From contig OX359282.1 of assembly GCA_947179155.2 (NCBI GenBank), positions 15,352,010-15,416,009 of the forward strand: a stretch of 64,000 nucleotides of DNA. The letters are read 5' to 3'. Below are positions 10,686-22,023 of this stretch, piece after piece (position 1 is the first letter of the stretch; every line of letters begins with the position of its first letter). Source of the stretch: Hedera helix (Eukaryota; Streptophyta; Magnoliopsida; Apiales; Araliaceae). Under the pieces are notes generated by a model. The model made no database searches, was not told where the DNA came from, and saw only the letters and a program-made list of their open reading frames with translations. The position numbers and the translations under genes are program-made.

Positions 10686-12329
10686 CTACAGGTCAGAGAC
10701 CAGCTGGAGCAGGATAGACAGAATAGTCGAGGCATCATAAACCTCCGACTCATCCACAATCTGCTGTCCCATCATGTCAATCCGAGTCAAAAGAGCAGCA
10801 GCACTGGTAACAGTCGTGGAATGGCCCTCCATGATGACTCGGGCCTGCTCTACGATGTTATCTCTGGCGGAAAGGGCGGCATCCCGGGCCAGTACAGCAG
10901 CATCCCGCTCCGCATAGGCGGTATCCCTCTCAGTCTCAGTAGCACTCAAAACGAACCGGAGCCGGGTACCCTCAATCATCAATCTCTGGATCCGACCAGT
11001 CAAGTCAAAGGAATGGGCATGTACCGAAGTGGAAACCTCCTCAATACCAGATCTGGGCGATAATCCTGAAACATCCGGAAAAATGATCGCACCTGAACTA
11101 GTCTCACCTGGAAAAAGTCCTCGGGAACCATCCAATACCCCGATCGGGTCAAAGTCGGCAATCTCTGAATCCCCGTGCAACCATAACAGATAATCGGGTG
11201 TCTGACCGGGGTGACTGTCCCCAAACTCGGCCGAGACCCTGTGTGACCAAAGGTCGTATACCCTCAGCAGCTCCCTCTCCGTCTGAGGCGATATGAGAAA
11301 TCGGTAGTCAGCAGCTCCCGTAAAGAGATGGAGATCTTGCATCTGGTCAAACTGCCCCATGACAGCTAAGGGATGATAAGTCGTCACCCCCCTCAAGCCA
11401 AGGAGAGGGAGGAAATCAAAACGTGGCACATGAGTCAGGAAACTCTGGAAGGAGCAATAACCCGAATAGATCAGAAGATGGAAAGGCTCCTCAATGGCCG
11501 ATAAGAGCTCCCTCCATGAGGGTGTATCCGTGCATCGCCGGGGACGGAATGAGAACTGCATGGCCAAGCTGTGACTGAAACAAAACCCATGCCGACGAAA
11601 CTGTCCGATAGGTCTGAGATGGCTCATGAACCATACGTACAACAAAATGGAGCTTCCCCTGAATGTGCGACCAGAAAAGGAATGGCAATACGAGGCAGAT
11701 AGGTAAGTCTCGGCAAGTATCATGGGAAGGATAGTATGATCCTCCTGGAGAGCCTGCACCGCTACGATAACCCGCATATCCATGAGGTCGTCCCCTGCGG
11801 GCATGTACAGAGCTGATATGACACAGGCCATCAAAACATCCACTCTCAAAGCGCCACAGCGCTCCTCAGATACTGAAAAATCACTGGAAAACCGATAGAA
11901 GCTATCCACCGAGCCAAATCTATCAACCAGGAAGGATAGAGGAACAAGGTGGCTCGAGGAGGTCACGGATAGCAGGGCTGTCCTCCGCAAGCCTGTGAAA
12001 GTCAGAAACTGGCGGCGCATATGGCCCGAGGTAACCCGTGCACAGGGACCATCCACTGATAAACCGGTGAAGCGAGCATACTCCTCAAGAGTGGGAGTCA
12101 GATACTCCAGCCTAAACCTGAACACCTGTCGGTCCGGGATCCAACAACTGAGAATGCCATCAACAAAGCCCGGCGGCACCTGAAATGACAGTAGAGCCAA
12201 GGAGTGTCCCAAAAGACCCTCTGCGATGATTCGGTCGGAGGGTAGCAAACTATCCAGCCACAAGAAGAGCCTGCCAATAATCCCTGAGGGGGCGCGAGGG
12301 TCCACGCGAACCACGTCCAGGGATGACAT
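10686..12329 (-). CDS. Antisense B cargo gene 1: PMD/DUF7745-like protein with coiled-coil tail
   Basis: This is an uninterrupted 547-codon frame on the strand opposite to the element. Residues about 10-110 (GLLGHSLALLSFQVPPGFVD, FRFRLEYLTPTLEEYARFTG) and about 200-240 (LPMILAETYLSAS, SSILLYVWFMSHL) resemble the DUF7745/plant-mobile-domain group found in plant transposons and in domesticated host genes. Residues about 455-505 form a charged, Ala/Arg-rich heptad stretch, probably coiled coil. The start is the ATG at 12329. Just before it lies TTTTTACAG, a good 3' splice site, so this could instead be a downstream exon. The biochemical function is not known. Extra antisense genes in this position are known from Tat-lineage elements. 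Unlike the element's pol it is intact and GC-richer than its surroundings. Confidence 0.72.
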   Translation of the reverse strand: MSSLDVVRVDPRAPSGIIGRLFLWLDSLLPSDRIIAEGLLGHSLALLSFQVPPGFVDGILSCWIPDRQVFRFRLEYLTPTLEEYARFTGLSVDGPCARVTSGHMRRQFLTFTGLRRTALLSVTSSSHLVPLSFLVDRFGSVDSFYRFSSDFSVSEERCGALRVDVLMACVISALYMPAGDDLMDMRVIVAVQALQEDHTILPMILAETYLSASYCHSFSGRTFRGSSILLYVWFMSHLRPIGQFRRHGFCFSHSLAMQFSFRPRRCTDTPSWRELLSAIEEPFHLLIYSGYCSFQSFLTHVPRFDFLPLLGLRGVTTYHPLAVMGQFDQMQDLHLFTGAADYRFLISPQTERELLRVYDLWSHRVSAEFGDSHPGQTPDYLLWLHGDSEIADFDPIGVLDGSRGLFPGETSSGAIIFPDVSGLSPRSGIEEVSTSVHAHSFDLTGRIQRLMIEGTRLRFVLSATETERDTAYAERDAAVLARDAALSARDNIVEQARVIMEGHSTTVTSAAALLTRIDMMGQQIVDESEVYDASTILSILLQLVSDL

Positions 12330-12529
12330 CTGTAAAAAGCGGTATCAAAAGACTATACAGGGGTCAATTTGTCCTTATATAACAAATCATACATCATACG
12401 AGCTATAATGGAATGAATGGATCATCAAAAGTAAATGATTGTGCATAAATTGAAATAAGTCTGTACATAATACATGAAATGAGAAATGATAGTAAAACGA
12501 GCAGGTTTAAATACAGAGATCCTAGCCTA
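12330..12529. other. Spacer between the two antisense cargo genes
   Basis: AT-rich non-coding sequence. On the minus strand it would serve as 3' UTR of gene 2 and leader, or intron, before gene 1. A pyrimidine tract followed by CAG abuts 12329. Confidence 0.5.
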
Positions 12530-14497
12530 TCAAAGTCTAATCATGAAATCTATGCCATCAATGAAGGTGTCATCGTCAAACTGATCTGCAGGCAAGTCCT
12601 GGGGAAGGGCAACCTCACCCTCAAAATTAAGGTCTGGGCAGGAATAAGGCGGAACTGGGGCATCCGATGTACCGGGGCCCGCGCCAAACTCAGATCCCTG
12701 CGGGTCTGCAGCATAAGCCTCCTCTGGATCTCGGCCCAAGCTTCGAACGAAGAGAGATAACTGATCCACCCTCCGAGTGAGTGAAGCAATCTGGTCCGAA
12801 TGGGTGGGGACACGGACGCACTCCATCCAATCTGCCATCATCACCGACCCGTGAACCAGGTCTCCGAGGAAGAAAGTAGTCCAGGTCTGAGGACCGATAG
12901 TGCGGGGTCTCCACCAGGCACTGAAGCTCTCGCTCGTATGCGGACCAACAGAAAGCATATAGCCGTCCTCCCCGGCCATCAGGGCCTCTGGAAGGTGGGC
13001 ATCCGCAAACCAAGCTCTCTCTGAGGGAGGGGCCAAGGGGATACGAGCCTCCTCAGTCACACATCTGATGGCGCGCTCCCCCAGATATAGCTCCCATCCA
13101 CCGTAGGTCAGAAACGGAATACGGCGAGTGGACAAGGCATGCTCCAGGTCCGCGGCATAACCACCAGCAAGGCCAGCCGCCAAATGATCCGCCGTGTAAG
13201 GAACCCAGGTCACATCCGCAGACGAGATCAGCTCTAACTGCAGCCGACAATGAGCGAAACTATCGGACACTGGGGTCTCCTCGAGAGTACTATGATGCCA
13301 TCTACGACCCCTGGGATAAGTCTCCGGGCCGAGGGTAGTAACGGGCCGCAAGCAGGGTAATCTCTCGTAGGCCCAGAACTGTCAAACAAAACAGAAAAGC
13401 CGTAAGTAGCAAGAAGGAACAAAGAAATGGGACGAAACGAGAACTGTATGATAAAATGGACCTACTAGCAGGAAGGGGTAGAAGCCGAGCCAAGCATCGG
13501 TCTGTCCCTCTGAGCGGAGACGAAGACCCTGGAGGAAGTAAGCAAAGGTGAAAGAGCCCCAGTCGTAATCCCCGATCCGGTCAACATCCCTGGTGGCTCC
13601 GACGATGCTGAAATGGATAGTCGAGGAGTTGTTCCCCAGAAAACAGCCCCTCATAATGGTCAGAAACAGACGGCGGAGCAGAAAATCACGAGTAGACCGG
13701 TCCTCAGGGAATGGCTCGGAGAGGACCCCTCCAATGGCATCTACAGCCAAGGCTCCCGATCGGATGCTGCGGGCCTTAAAGACCTTATCATGGGGAGAGT
13801 AGCCCAACAGGGATCGAACAGCTGCGGTGGTGATGTCAGTCTCCAGGGGGACCCGGGATCCGGAAAACTCCACCCCGGTGATATAACGCCAGTCGAGAGG
13901 GGTCAACATCAGCTCACAGTCAAGAAGATGAAGCGACTGTGTATGGTGGAACCAGCGCTCAGCTAAAGCCCTCATATAGCCCCACGGACACCGGCGAGGG
14001 GCAATGGTGAAGAAATGTCTGAAGCCCCAGGAATCTACCATCCCCCTATAGTCGGAATGCAGCGCATGATAGAGAGTGTAGATGCTAAACCAGTTGCCCC
14101 GAGGCTGGGTAAACTCAGGAACCTGTGAAAACCATCGAAAGTCAAGCATGGTAACCATACGGATTTGAATGAAGTTAAATGACGGATATACCTCGTTAGC
14201 CGCCAGGTAGGCTGAGGGATGACTACTGAGAGTCGGACCGAGCAGATCAGGTATCCTGGCACGGGCCCCTGGTAAAGTCCGACGCGTGGGGGGAGGAGCC
14301 GCTGTGCCCGAAGGGCCCGCCTCTGCCTCAGCTGGGGCATCCTCATCAATATCCGGCTGCACGGGGCGAATGATAGACTCCGCCAATCTACGGGAATGAC
14401 GGGTCAGAACGGGAGCTGGAGCTGGGGTGGCCGCTCTGCGACGTCGGACACCCGCCACCCGGGGCACTGCGGAGCTACTGGGAGCATCAGGATCCAT
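12530..14497 (-). CDS. Antisense B cargo gene 2: plant mobile domain (PMD) protein, two exons
   Basis: Exon 1 runs 14497-13466 (344 codons) and exon 2 13378-12530 (282 codons and stop). The 87-bp intron 13465-13379 begins GTAGGT and ends TTTGACAG, and splicing keeps the frame. The join brings FYPFLL next to FWAYERLPCLRP, the usual order in PMD proteins, which supports the intron. Exon 1 also has the PMD block ERWFHHTQSLHLLDCELMLT (about residues 173-192). The N terminus is Pro/Ala/Arg-rich and probably disordered. Exon 2 ends in an acidic tail after RRVDQLSLFVRSLGRD. PMD proteins occur in Gypsy and Mutator-like elements and in host silencing factors such as MAIN. Here the gene lies between integrase and the 3' LTR, facing backwards, and is intact. 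Its role in the element is unknown. Confidence 0.75.
13379..13465 (-). other. Predicted 87-bp intron in the PMD gene
   Basis: On the minus strand the donor is CTA/GTAGGT and the acceptor is TTTGACAG/TTCTGG, with a T-rich tract before the acceptor. Splicing is in phase 0. Unspliced reading ends in a stop shortly after (RLFCFV). Confidence 0.75.
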
Positions 14498-15226
14498 GGC
14501 TGAAACGGCATCACGAAAAGGAGGTACACCCTTAACTCGTTATCTTTCAAAACAAATCTTATTGCATAATGCTAAAAGTCATAGGGCAGCATGACATGTT
14601 TATGAAATGGAAATGCATGAATAAATCCCTAGGGGTGCACTAGATTTCCCGAAATTTCGGCAGAGTCTCGTTTGTAAAATGGACATCCCATGCACGATCC
14701 GGCATGTTTAAAATCAAGTCAGACAACCAACAAATCCCAAATGCAAGTGAAAATGATGCACCATGAGCATAAAATGAATAAAATCATGGTTTTTCAAAGT
14801 AAATAAAGCATGACCGCAAGACCCATTCGTTTATATATGCTATGGCTAACCCCAATATCTCATATAGGCATGCATTACTAAGATCAAATATTTACACAAG
14901 TAAATACATAGTCAAATGAAAGCGAAAAATCAAAGAAAAATGAGTTAAAACGTTACCCAAAGTACGTAGACTGATTTAATCGGAGCAGATTTTGCCGAAA
15001 GAGGTCCAAAAGACGAAAAAGCCGGATAGGGGGCGAGGAAAACCGAAAACGAGTGAAAGGGACAGCCAAAAAGTGAAAAAAAACGTGGGGGTCGCGATCT
15101 AATGTAGGGGCCGATCCCAGCCGCAGATGGATCTGCGGCTGGTCTCGGTGACCCGTTTTGCCTCCCTTTTGCTCCCCGAGTCAGCCTGCAACGTGTCCCA
15201 TGTTGAGATATAAGATTTTAGAAATA
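14498..15226 (-). promoter_or_regulatory. Upstream region of the antisense PMD gene, with an LTR-type palindrome
   Basis: No gene is seen. On the minus strand this lies 5' of the PMD start. At 15118-15141 it carries CAGCCGCAGAT, GG, ATCTGCGGCTG, the same palindrome that sits before the TATA-like box of B's LTR. It may be part of a promoter for the antisense genes; that is inference. Confidence 0.45.
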
Positions 15227-15694
15227 CCTGACCAATTGAAAAACGACCCGTCAGATACGAGACCTGACCAATTGAAAAACGACCCGTCAGATACGAGACC
15301 TGACCAATTGAAAAACGACCCGTCAGATACGAGACCTGACCAATTGAAAAACGACCCGTCAGATACGAGACCTGACCAATTGAAAAACGACCAGTCAGAT
15401 ACGAGACCTGACCAATTGAAAAACGACCCGTCAGATACGAGACCTGACCAATTGAAAAACAACCCGTCAGATACGATACCTGACCAATTGAAAAACGACC
15501 AGTCAGATACGAGACCTGACCAAGTGAAAAACGACCCGTCAGATACGATACCTGACCAATTGAAAAACGACCCGTCAGATACGATACCTGACCAATTGAA
15601 AAACGACCCGTCAGATACGATACCTAACCAATTGAAAAATGACCCGTCAGAGACGATACCTGACCAATCCAAGAGCGACCGTCGGGTACGAAAC
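15227..15694 (+). repeat. 36-bp tandem array in B, about 12 full copies and one degraded copy
   Basis: The unit begins CCTGACCAATTGAAAAACGA and continues CCCGTCAGATACGAGA. Copies 1-4 and 6 are identical; others vary in few positions (CCCGTC or CCAGTC, GAGA or GATA). Because the period is a multiple of three, the array is open in frames on both strands, encoding a PDQLKNDPSDTR-like repeat one way and an SDGSFFNWSGIV-like repeat the other. Tandem arrays between pol and the 3' LTR are a known trait of Tat-lineage elements and can seed satellites. The coding appearance is probably a by-product. Confidence 0.92.
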
Positions 15695-15867
15695 CCCAGC
15701 GACATCCATTCGTGGAATTCGAATCGACCCCTACACGATCATGTCAACTGCGGCATTTGCATTGTCTCAACATATGCATTGCATCGATAAAACACATACT
15801 GTCTTTCCTGTGCATCGGGTGCCTACTTCTTTATCATGTCCATTTCATATTTCATTCCATAGACATG

Positions 15868-15882
15868 ATAAAGAGGGGCAGC
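15868..15882 (+). other. B polypurine tract
   Basis: The purine-rich ATAAAGAGGGGCAGC directly precedes the TGTAGACA that opens the 3' LTR. This is where plus-strand DNA synthesis would be primed. Confidence 0.75.
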
Positions 15883-18041
15883 TGTAGACACCCAAATTTT
15901 GCATTTCTCTACTAACCCTGACAGGAGGGCAAAATCGTCAGTGACCCAATATACGACAAGGAGAGGTGGGCGCCAAAATGCAGTTCCCACCACGGCTTAC
16001 GATCAAGGCTGTCAAACGCAAAACGAGAATTGAGGCATCTGAGGCGAGGCCTACGGGCAATCCAGACAGAACCCGATGCGAATCGCCAAAAAGGACCAAG
16101 GACACTGCAATTACAGCATTAGGGTGGGGTCTCGACGTCGGGAAACCATTCCCAGAATTGATTCAGGTATCAAAGAACAACTTTCCAAAATAATACAGCA
16201 GAAATTGGCAAATTAATACCGCGTGGCACGAAATTCGAGAAAAATGCGCCGGACAGCCGCGGATGCAGTCGCGGCTGTCGACAAAAAGACGTTCGCGTGG
16301 CTCGAGGGCGGCACACGGCAGCTGAGGAGACGGCCACAGTAGGCAGCCGCAGATGCATCTGCGGCTGGCCGCAGATGTATCTGCGGCTGCCTGCTGAAGC
16401 ACTATAGATCGTCATCTTCAACCCGAGAACCAGAGAGAAGAAAAAAAGAAAAGGAAAGAAAAAGAAAAGAGGAGAGAGAGAGCTCGCGGGGTAGAGAGAG
16501 AGAGGTTGTTTTGCTGTTAGATCCAAGCAATAGATCCATATTGTTGTGCTATTTAGCTTAGTAATCTTGTGGTGTATCCATTTCGTGATATAAAAGTTTG
16601 AATCCGTGTTTTGCAAGGTGAAAAGATTGTCTTTTTGGTATTCTATCGCTTGTATTGTTAATATAGCTTATGTTTTGGGTTATGTGATGTAATATGTTGT
16701 TATGTTGATAAAGGATCCGTGGATTAGGGGTTGTTAACGAGGTTTCCATCGGAAAGTAACTCCTCCTAACGCCCCGATGACATCCGTACGGTGATATCTC
16801 GTTCGTTGTGGTAATGGATAGTTTTAGTGATTAAGTTGTGATATTTGGGTTATGTAATGTGATAGAAATGTTAAATCTCGTTAGATTTGGTTTAGGGTTG
16901 GTTGTGCCATGATTTGGGTGAATGTGAGCCTAGGGAGGAGATCCTCGTGGTCAAATCCCGATGATGGACATTTTGGTATATGTAATCATGGTATAGGGTC
17001 CATGGATGTGTATTTTGTAATATCCGGCCTTAAAGCGATACCAAGTCGTGTTCGGGTTAAGGCCCCGTAATAATAATAAAATATGTGATTGTGGGTGTTT
17101 GGGGTTGTCTGGATGGCTTACATGCCCGTGGATAGCCCCGACACGTTTTGGGATGCTTGTTTTAATTTACAACACAACAATGATTTTCAAAATAAGGCAA
17201 ATAATGAAGATTTTGTAAAAGTGATCAAATTAGGATATTAGATTCACGAGGTTTAAAAAGTAAAGAGTTTTGGCGAACTTAGATCTTTATTTGATGAAAA
17301 GGCTTTAGTTGATGTCACAAAAAATGATTTCGTAAAATAAATGAACGTTTTAATTAAACTTTGTACATAGGGTGAAAGAGTTCTAGAAGTTGCCTTCATG
17401 TTATTTAATTTGTTATTAGAGGGCAATGTATAGTCTCGATACCAATTTGACAAAAGTTTAAAAAACTATCTTCTAAAAATGACATCTAAATAAAAACCCT
17501 CATCGGTTCGAAATTAAAAATCAATCTTTATTTTAAAACGAAGCCTCGTCATTTGGGTCAAAAGACGTTAAAACGCTTTCCAGTTAAAGCACATTTGCCA
17601 TACAAAAAATCCAAACAAAATTCACCACAAGCATTCACCTAGGCACACACGCACACACATGCAACTCACACATTTTAGGATTTAAAAGGATAGGAAAACA
17701 TCGAGATTGCGGTAACCGTGTTTTACGGAAGTCGGGGGGTGCCTAACACCTTCCCCTCGCTTAAGCAAGCCCCCGAACTCTATGAATCTCGGTTTGCGGA
17801 CCAATTAACTCGGAGTCACATATGAGCCAGCGATTACGAAAACAAACTCGGATGAGTTGGTACATCCATTTCAAATATACCAACTGGCGACTCTGGTCAA
17901 TTGGCTCATAAAAATCGATCTTTCAAAACCCGTCGACATTAAGCCGACCCTTTTCAAAATCACATTTAAATCAAAAGGCTAAAATTGGAAAGGGACATTT
18001 TAATAATAAAAAACGAGACGACGAAAATCCCGGCGTCGACA
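15883..18041 (+). repeat. B 3' LTR, 2159 bp
   Basis: Starts TGTAGACACCC and ends GGCGTCGACA. Its first 1128 bp match the truncated 5' LTR with about nine substitutions, mostly C/T or G/A. It carries the three palindromes (16254-16277, 16344-16367, 16368-16387) and a TATA-like box at 16403. A primer-site-like TGGCGACTCTGG lies at 17885-17896, 145 bp before the LTR end. Confidence 0.93.
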
Positions 18042-18046
18042 TATAT

Positions 18047-21000
18047 ATAAGCTCATTACATATCAAACTCAACTAATCGATAATACCTCAATTTTATATT
18101 AATACAACTTTTCTAAATCTTACATACATACAAATCCATCCTCATGGACTCTCAACATTCATTACTTTCACGTAAAACAGATTACATCTATCAATTTTAC
18201 TTCCTGCATATCCATTCATTCACATTCTTTACCTTAGCTGTACCGGAATCTCCGGCCTTCTTGTACCTTACCTGAAACGTTAGTACATAGCAAGAATGAG
18301 CATAAAGCTCAGCAAGTAATTCAGTTAATATCTTTCATGCTCACAGTTTATATTATGCGTCATGTGTCACTTACTTTACCATGTTAGGCTCAAATATCAC
18401 GTATTGCATTTAACAGTTAGATCACGTTGTGGCACGGAGTGCCCATTTCAACTATCACATAATTCACGTAGTTCAATTGGTACTTTTAGATCTGAAAAAC
18501 TTGCCTGTACGCCTTTGTTTTACTTAACCTGTACTTCCTCAATCATCCTTCGTTATCCGTCTTATCGGCTTGCTCGTTTCGAACTCTGTCTGTCAACATA
18601 TAGCTTATATGTCATTATAAGATCATAAACTTGTATAACTTGTATAACTTATCAAACTAATTCCATAAATACATGATCATCCGTCTTTAACCATTTCACA
18701 CTTGATGTATTACACCTTATGTAGGTTTATAATACACCCTAACTTGCTTCCGACCTTTTTCGTAAGTTATAACATGTTTTGGCTTAGCTTTAGGCATGTT
18801 ATATTATGCCATTTGTCATTTCATTATAACTTAACACCCTTTAATTTAACCATTATTATTACTTTTAGGGCTTATATAACTCATTTTTATCATTCCATAT
18901 CAAAATATAGCTTTTTGGAAGCTTAAAAAAATTTCAAATGAACAGTAACTCCGCCCCGGCGCCGCCAGAGCTCGCTGGCCGCGAAATCTTCTCGGTCGAT
19001 GAACAGTAACATGGCGCCGGGGCGCCACTTTTAGTACAAAACATGGCGCGGGGGCGCCATGTTCAAAATCTGATTTTTGTACTACCTTTGCCGATTTTTA
19101 ATTTCTTCATCTTAACTCCAATTGAGCTGAAATTTGGACCACATCTAGACCTTACTACCTAGTATTTTACAAAAATACTAATTACCACATTTGGCTTCTT
19201 AAAAGTAGAGATACACTAGCCCCTAGGAGGGCTGTTCAACACGTTTCCAGACTTGGAATTTTTTTCAACTTCAAAACCAACTTTGTACTAACTTTGTGAT
19301 TTTTGGCCATAAGCTTCAAAATTCCATTTCAACACTTAACATAGCTCACATAACCTATATGTGACATGTCCAAACTTTCAAAACCTTAAAATTTCGCACG
19401 AGGCGACTTTTGTCCGTAAAAATTCATTTCGATTCGAAACGATCGATTTCGATCGTTCGAATCGCCATTTCGCTCAAATTCAATTCCGTCGATTCCCAAA
19501 TCAATCTAAACACGTGTATTTACATTATCCTAGGCCATTTGAATTCATTTCACCTTTAGATTCTCAAAATTGCCAAAAATCACACTTTTGTTGGATTTTC
19601 ATCAAAACTTCCAAACTTTTCATGAATTTCTCATTTCCAACTCTTAGGCTATTCTTGGCCCCTCAATGTAAAACTTGATTCTAACTTAACACCTAACACA
19701 TATAACATACAATTGACTTGCATGATCCCTTAAAACGTCTATAACTTGTCACTTGAATTCTTTTTTTCCAAAATAACTCGTTTTAGGCACCGGCGAACGT
19801 TTTTAAACGTTTAAAATTTTCAATTGTCGCCATAGACGCCAAATAACTTCCAAATCATCTTGAACACGTGTATTAACATCAAACTTAGCTTTTTAGTATC
19901 GTTTGATCACCAATTACACTTCATGGCCAAATTCACATATTGATGGCATATTCTCAACTTTTCAATTTCAAGCCTTAACTCAACTTAACATCTTAAATCC
20001 AACACACCACCTAGGCTATCACATATACATTTAACAACTTTGTATATTCTCACAACTTCCATATGTATCTTCCAATACACTTTACAGATTATTACGTTGT
20101 CTACACAAAAAGTATAGCCTAATATTGTATTTCCTTACACAAAACATGTTTCGTAATCTTCAAAGCCTCTTGTATGCTATCTAACATGAGATTTTTCATG
20201 TATTCAACATAGTTATCACTCTCTATTAGGTTTTCATCAAATCTAACCCCTTATAACACATAATCCTCTTTAAGTCATAGCTTAATATTACATTTTCCTT
20301 AATCCAAACATGCTTCTCTTTCATTTGTGTACTCATAATACTATCTAGCATGAACTTTCAAATATTTCCAACATAAACATATCTTTCAACTAGGTTTTCA
20401 ACCAAATACCAACATATATTGCATGATCAACCAATAAATCATGATCTTTAGCTTGAAATCATACCTAAATACTCACCACCTTTGATCAACAACTCTTATG
20501 CTTAGGGTTTCATATAATACACATAAACCTTACATAATCTTTGCATCTAAGCATGAATACATGCATGGCTTCTCATATTCTTCAATTTAAATACATAAAT
20601 ACTAATGTTCATGGTTCAAACATAATTATACCTTCATGTAGTCTCCTTCTTTCTTGCTACAAAACATAATAGAGCTTGATTCTTCACTTTAGATGGCTTG
20701 TTCTTCCATTTGTGGACACTTTTCCAGCACTTTATTGATCTAACATGGAAACCCTAGCTCCTTCTTGCTCTTTCTCTCTTAACTCTCTTTTGTTAGCTCA
20801 CATACTTGACACTTTCGAAGATAGCAAGAAAAATCAGCAAAAGAACTACTTATAATGCTTAACATATACATACATATATTAAAGCTAAAACTCCAACACT
20901 TAACCATCTTGGTTAAGTTAACTCACATACATAGTTAGGGTTATATAAGGTAATTCATATTGTTAAGCAAGGATGATATGGTCATTAAACCACTTAGGAT

Positions 21001-22023
21001 ACAATTGTCATTCCTTAAATTGATAAGGGCAATATTGTCATTAGCCATAAAATCTAGGAATTTTAATTCCTTTAAACTATAAATTGCTTAGCTCCAATCC
21101 AATTAAATTCCATTTTGATCCAAACTTGTTTCCATAGACTTGAATTTTATTGCATCATCAACTAGTCCCCAATTGGCTTGTCCCAATTTATTTGTCACCC
21201 TTTGAAACTTAAATATCATAACTTAATTCCAATAATCACAATAATTGCTAATTTTCATATCAATTCATGCATAATTTTCTACAAACCATTTGGTTCCATA
21301 TTCAATCAAATTTCAATATCCGACATCTCAATATAATTGAACTGTTCATCATTTCCATAAACCACTTCCTCGAGAAACGAACCTCGATCGGATTATCAAA
21401 ATCCATCATCATTTATCATTTAAACTCATAATATCACAATTATGACTTTAACGTCATTTCACTTATTTACATAACACACATCATCCAATTCTCAACGTAC
21501 ATAAAATTTATGTTCCTTATACTCATATTTAAGAGCATTACCTTTTTGTCTTTCCACATCATATCACAATTATCTTATTTCCATCATTTAATATCAATTT
21601 CCTTAACAAATTCATATATTCATATATCAACACTTAATAGTCCTTAATCCTTAATAACCCAATTTAATTATACAGCTTCTTCTTCTCTGCACATACATAC
21701 ATGTTCTATCTTGTCATTCTCATAATTTCGCCTCTCCAGGCCTAGTCATCAATCTCGTTCTCACTTTTCATAACTAACACCTTCATTTAATTATACATTC
21801 CTCGTTACCATATTCTATAACTTTAAATTCCTTATTTCTTTATTTAACTCAAATTACATATATATCCACATATTTAATTAACCACATAGGTCATTTAGCA
21901 CATTGCTTACATAACAAAACATTCCTTGATACATTTAACATTAAACACTAGGTTTTACTGCTATCCTTTACTTAATTAATCATAATCCTTATTTAAAATT
22001 CTGTAAAATCCTGGGTTGTTACA
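18047..22023 (-). repeat. A 3' LTR, main part
   Basis: Aligns with 24371-28352 almost base for base; I noted under 25 substitutions plus an extra AAAATCTGA in the right copy near 25393. It contains a GC-rich island at 18941-19062 with palindromes ATGGCGCC/GGCGCCAC-like (19011-19028) and ACATGGCG/CGCCATGT (19041-19062). The rest is AT-rich and non-coding. It ends GGGTTGTTACA. Confidence 0.93.

Larger units (their letters stand above)
8091..18041 (+). mobile_element. B: non-autonomous Tat-type Ty3/gypsy element with antisense cargo genes
   Basis: Both LTRs start TGTAGACACCC and the right one ends GTCGACA; a 5-bp TSD flanks the whole. The integrase fragment and the closing WEYVGSHP region are typical of the Tat/Ogre group. 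The 5' LTR is truncated and joined directly to the integrase zinc finger at 9218, so gag, protease, RT and RNase H are missing. Between integrase and the 3' LTR lie two long antisense genes and a 36-bp tandem array. Over the 1128 bp shared by the two LTRs I count about nine differences, so the insertion is young. Confidence 0.92.

Noticed and set aside
13593..13966. Plus-strand frames across the PMD gene
   Set aside because: They are shadows of the minus-strand coding sequence, which has the domain matches and a consistent intron.
15227..15694. Regular repeats resembling a CRISPR array
   Set aside because: The whole 36-bp period is repeated with no unique spacers, and the sequence lies in a plant retrotransposon. 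It is a plain tandem array.
15158..15790. Long frames on both strands across the tandem array as genes
   Set aside because: They exist because the repeat period is a multiple of three. The starts lie outside the repeat with no leader or family match.
18362..19678. Open stretches in A repeated at 24683-26007
   Set aside because: They are identical in both LTRs only because the LTRs are young. No domain, no codon bias, no stop avoidance beyond chance.
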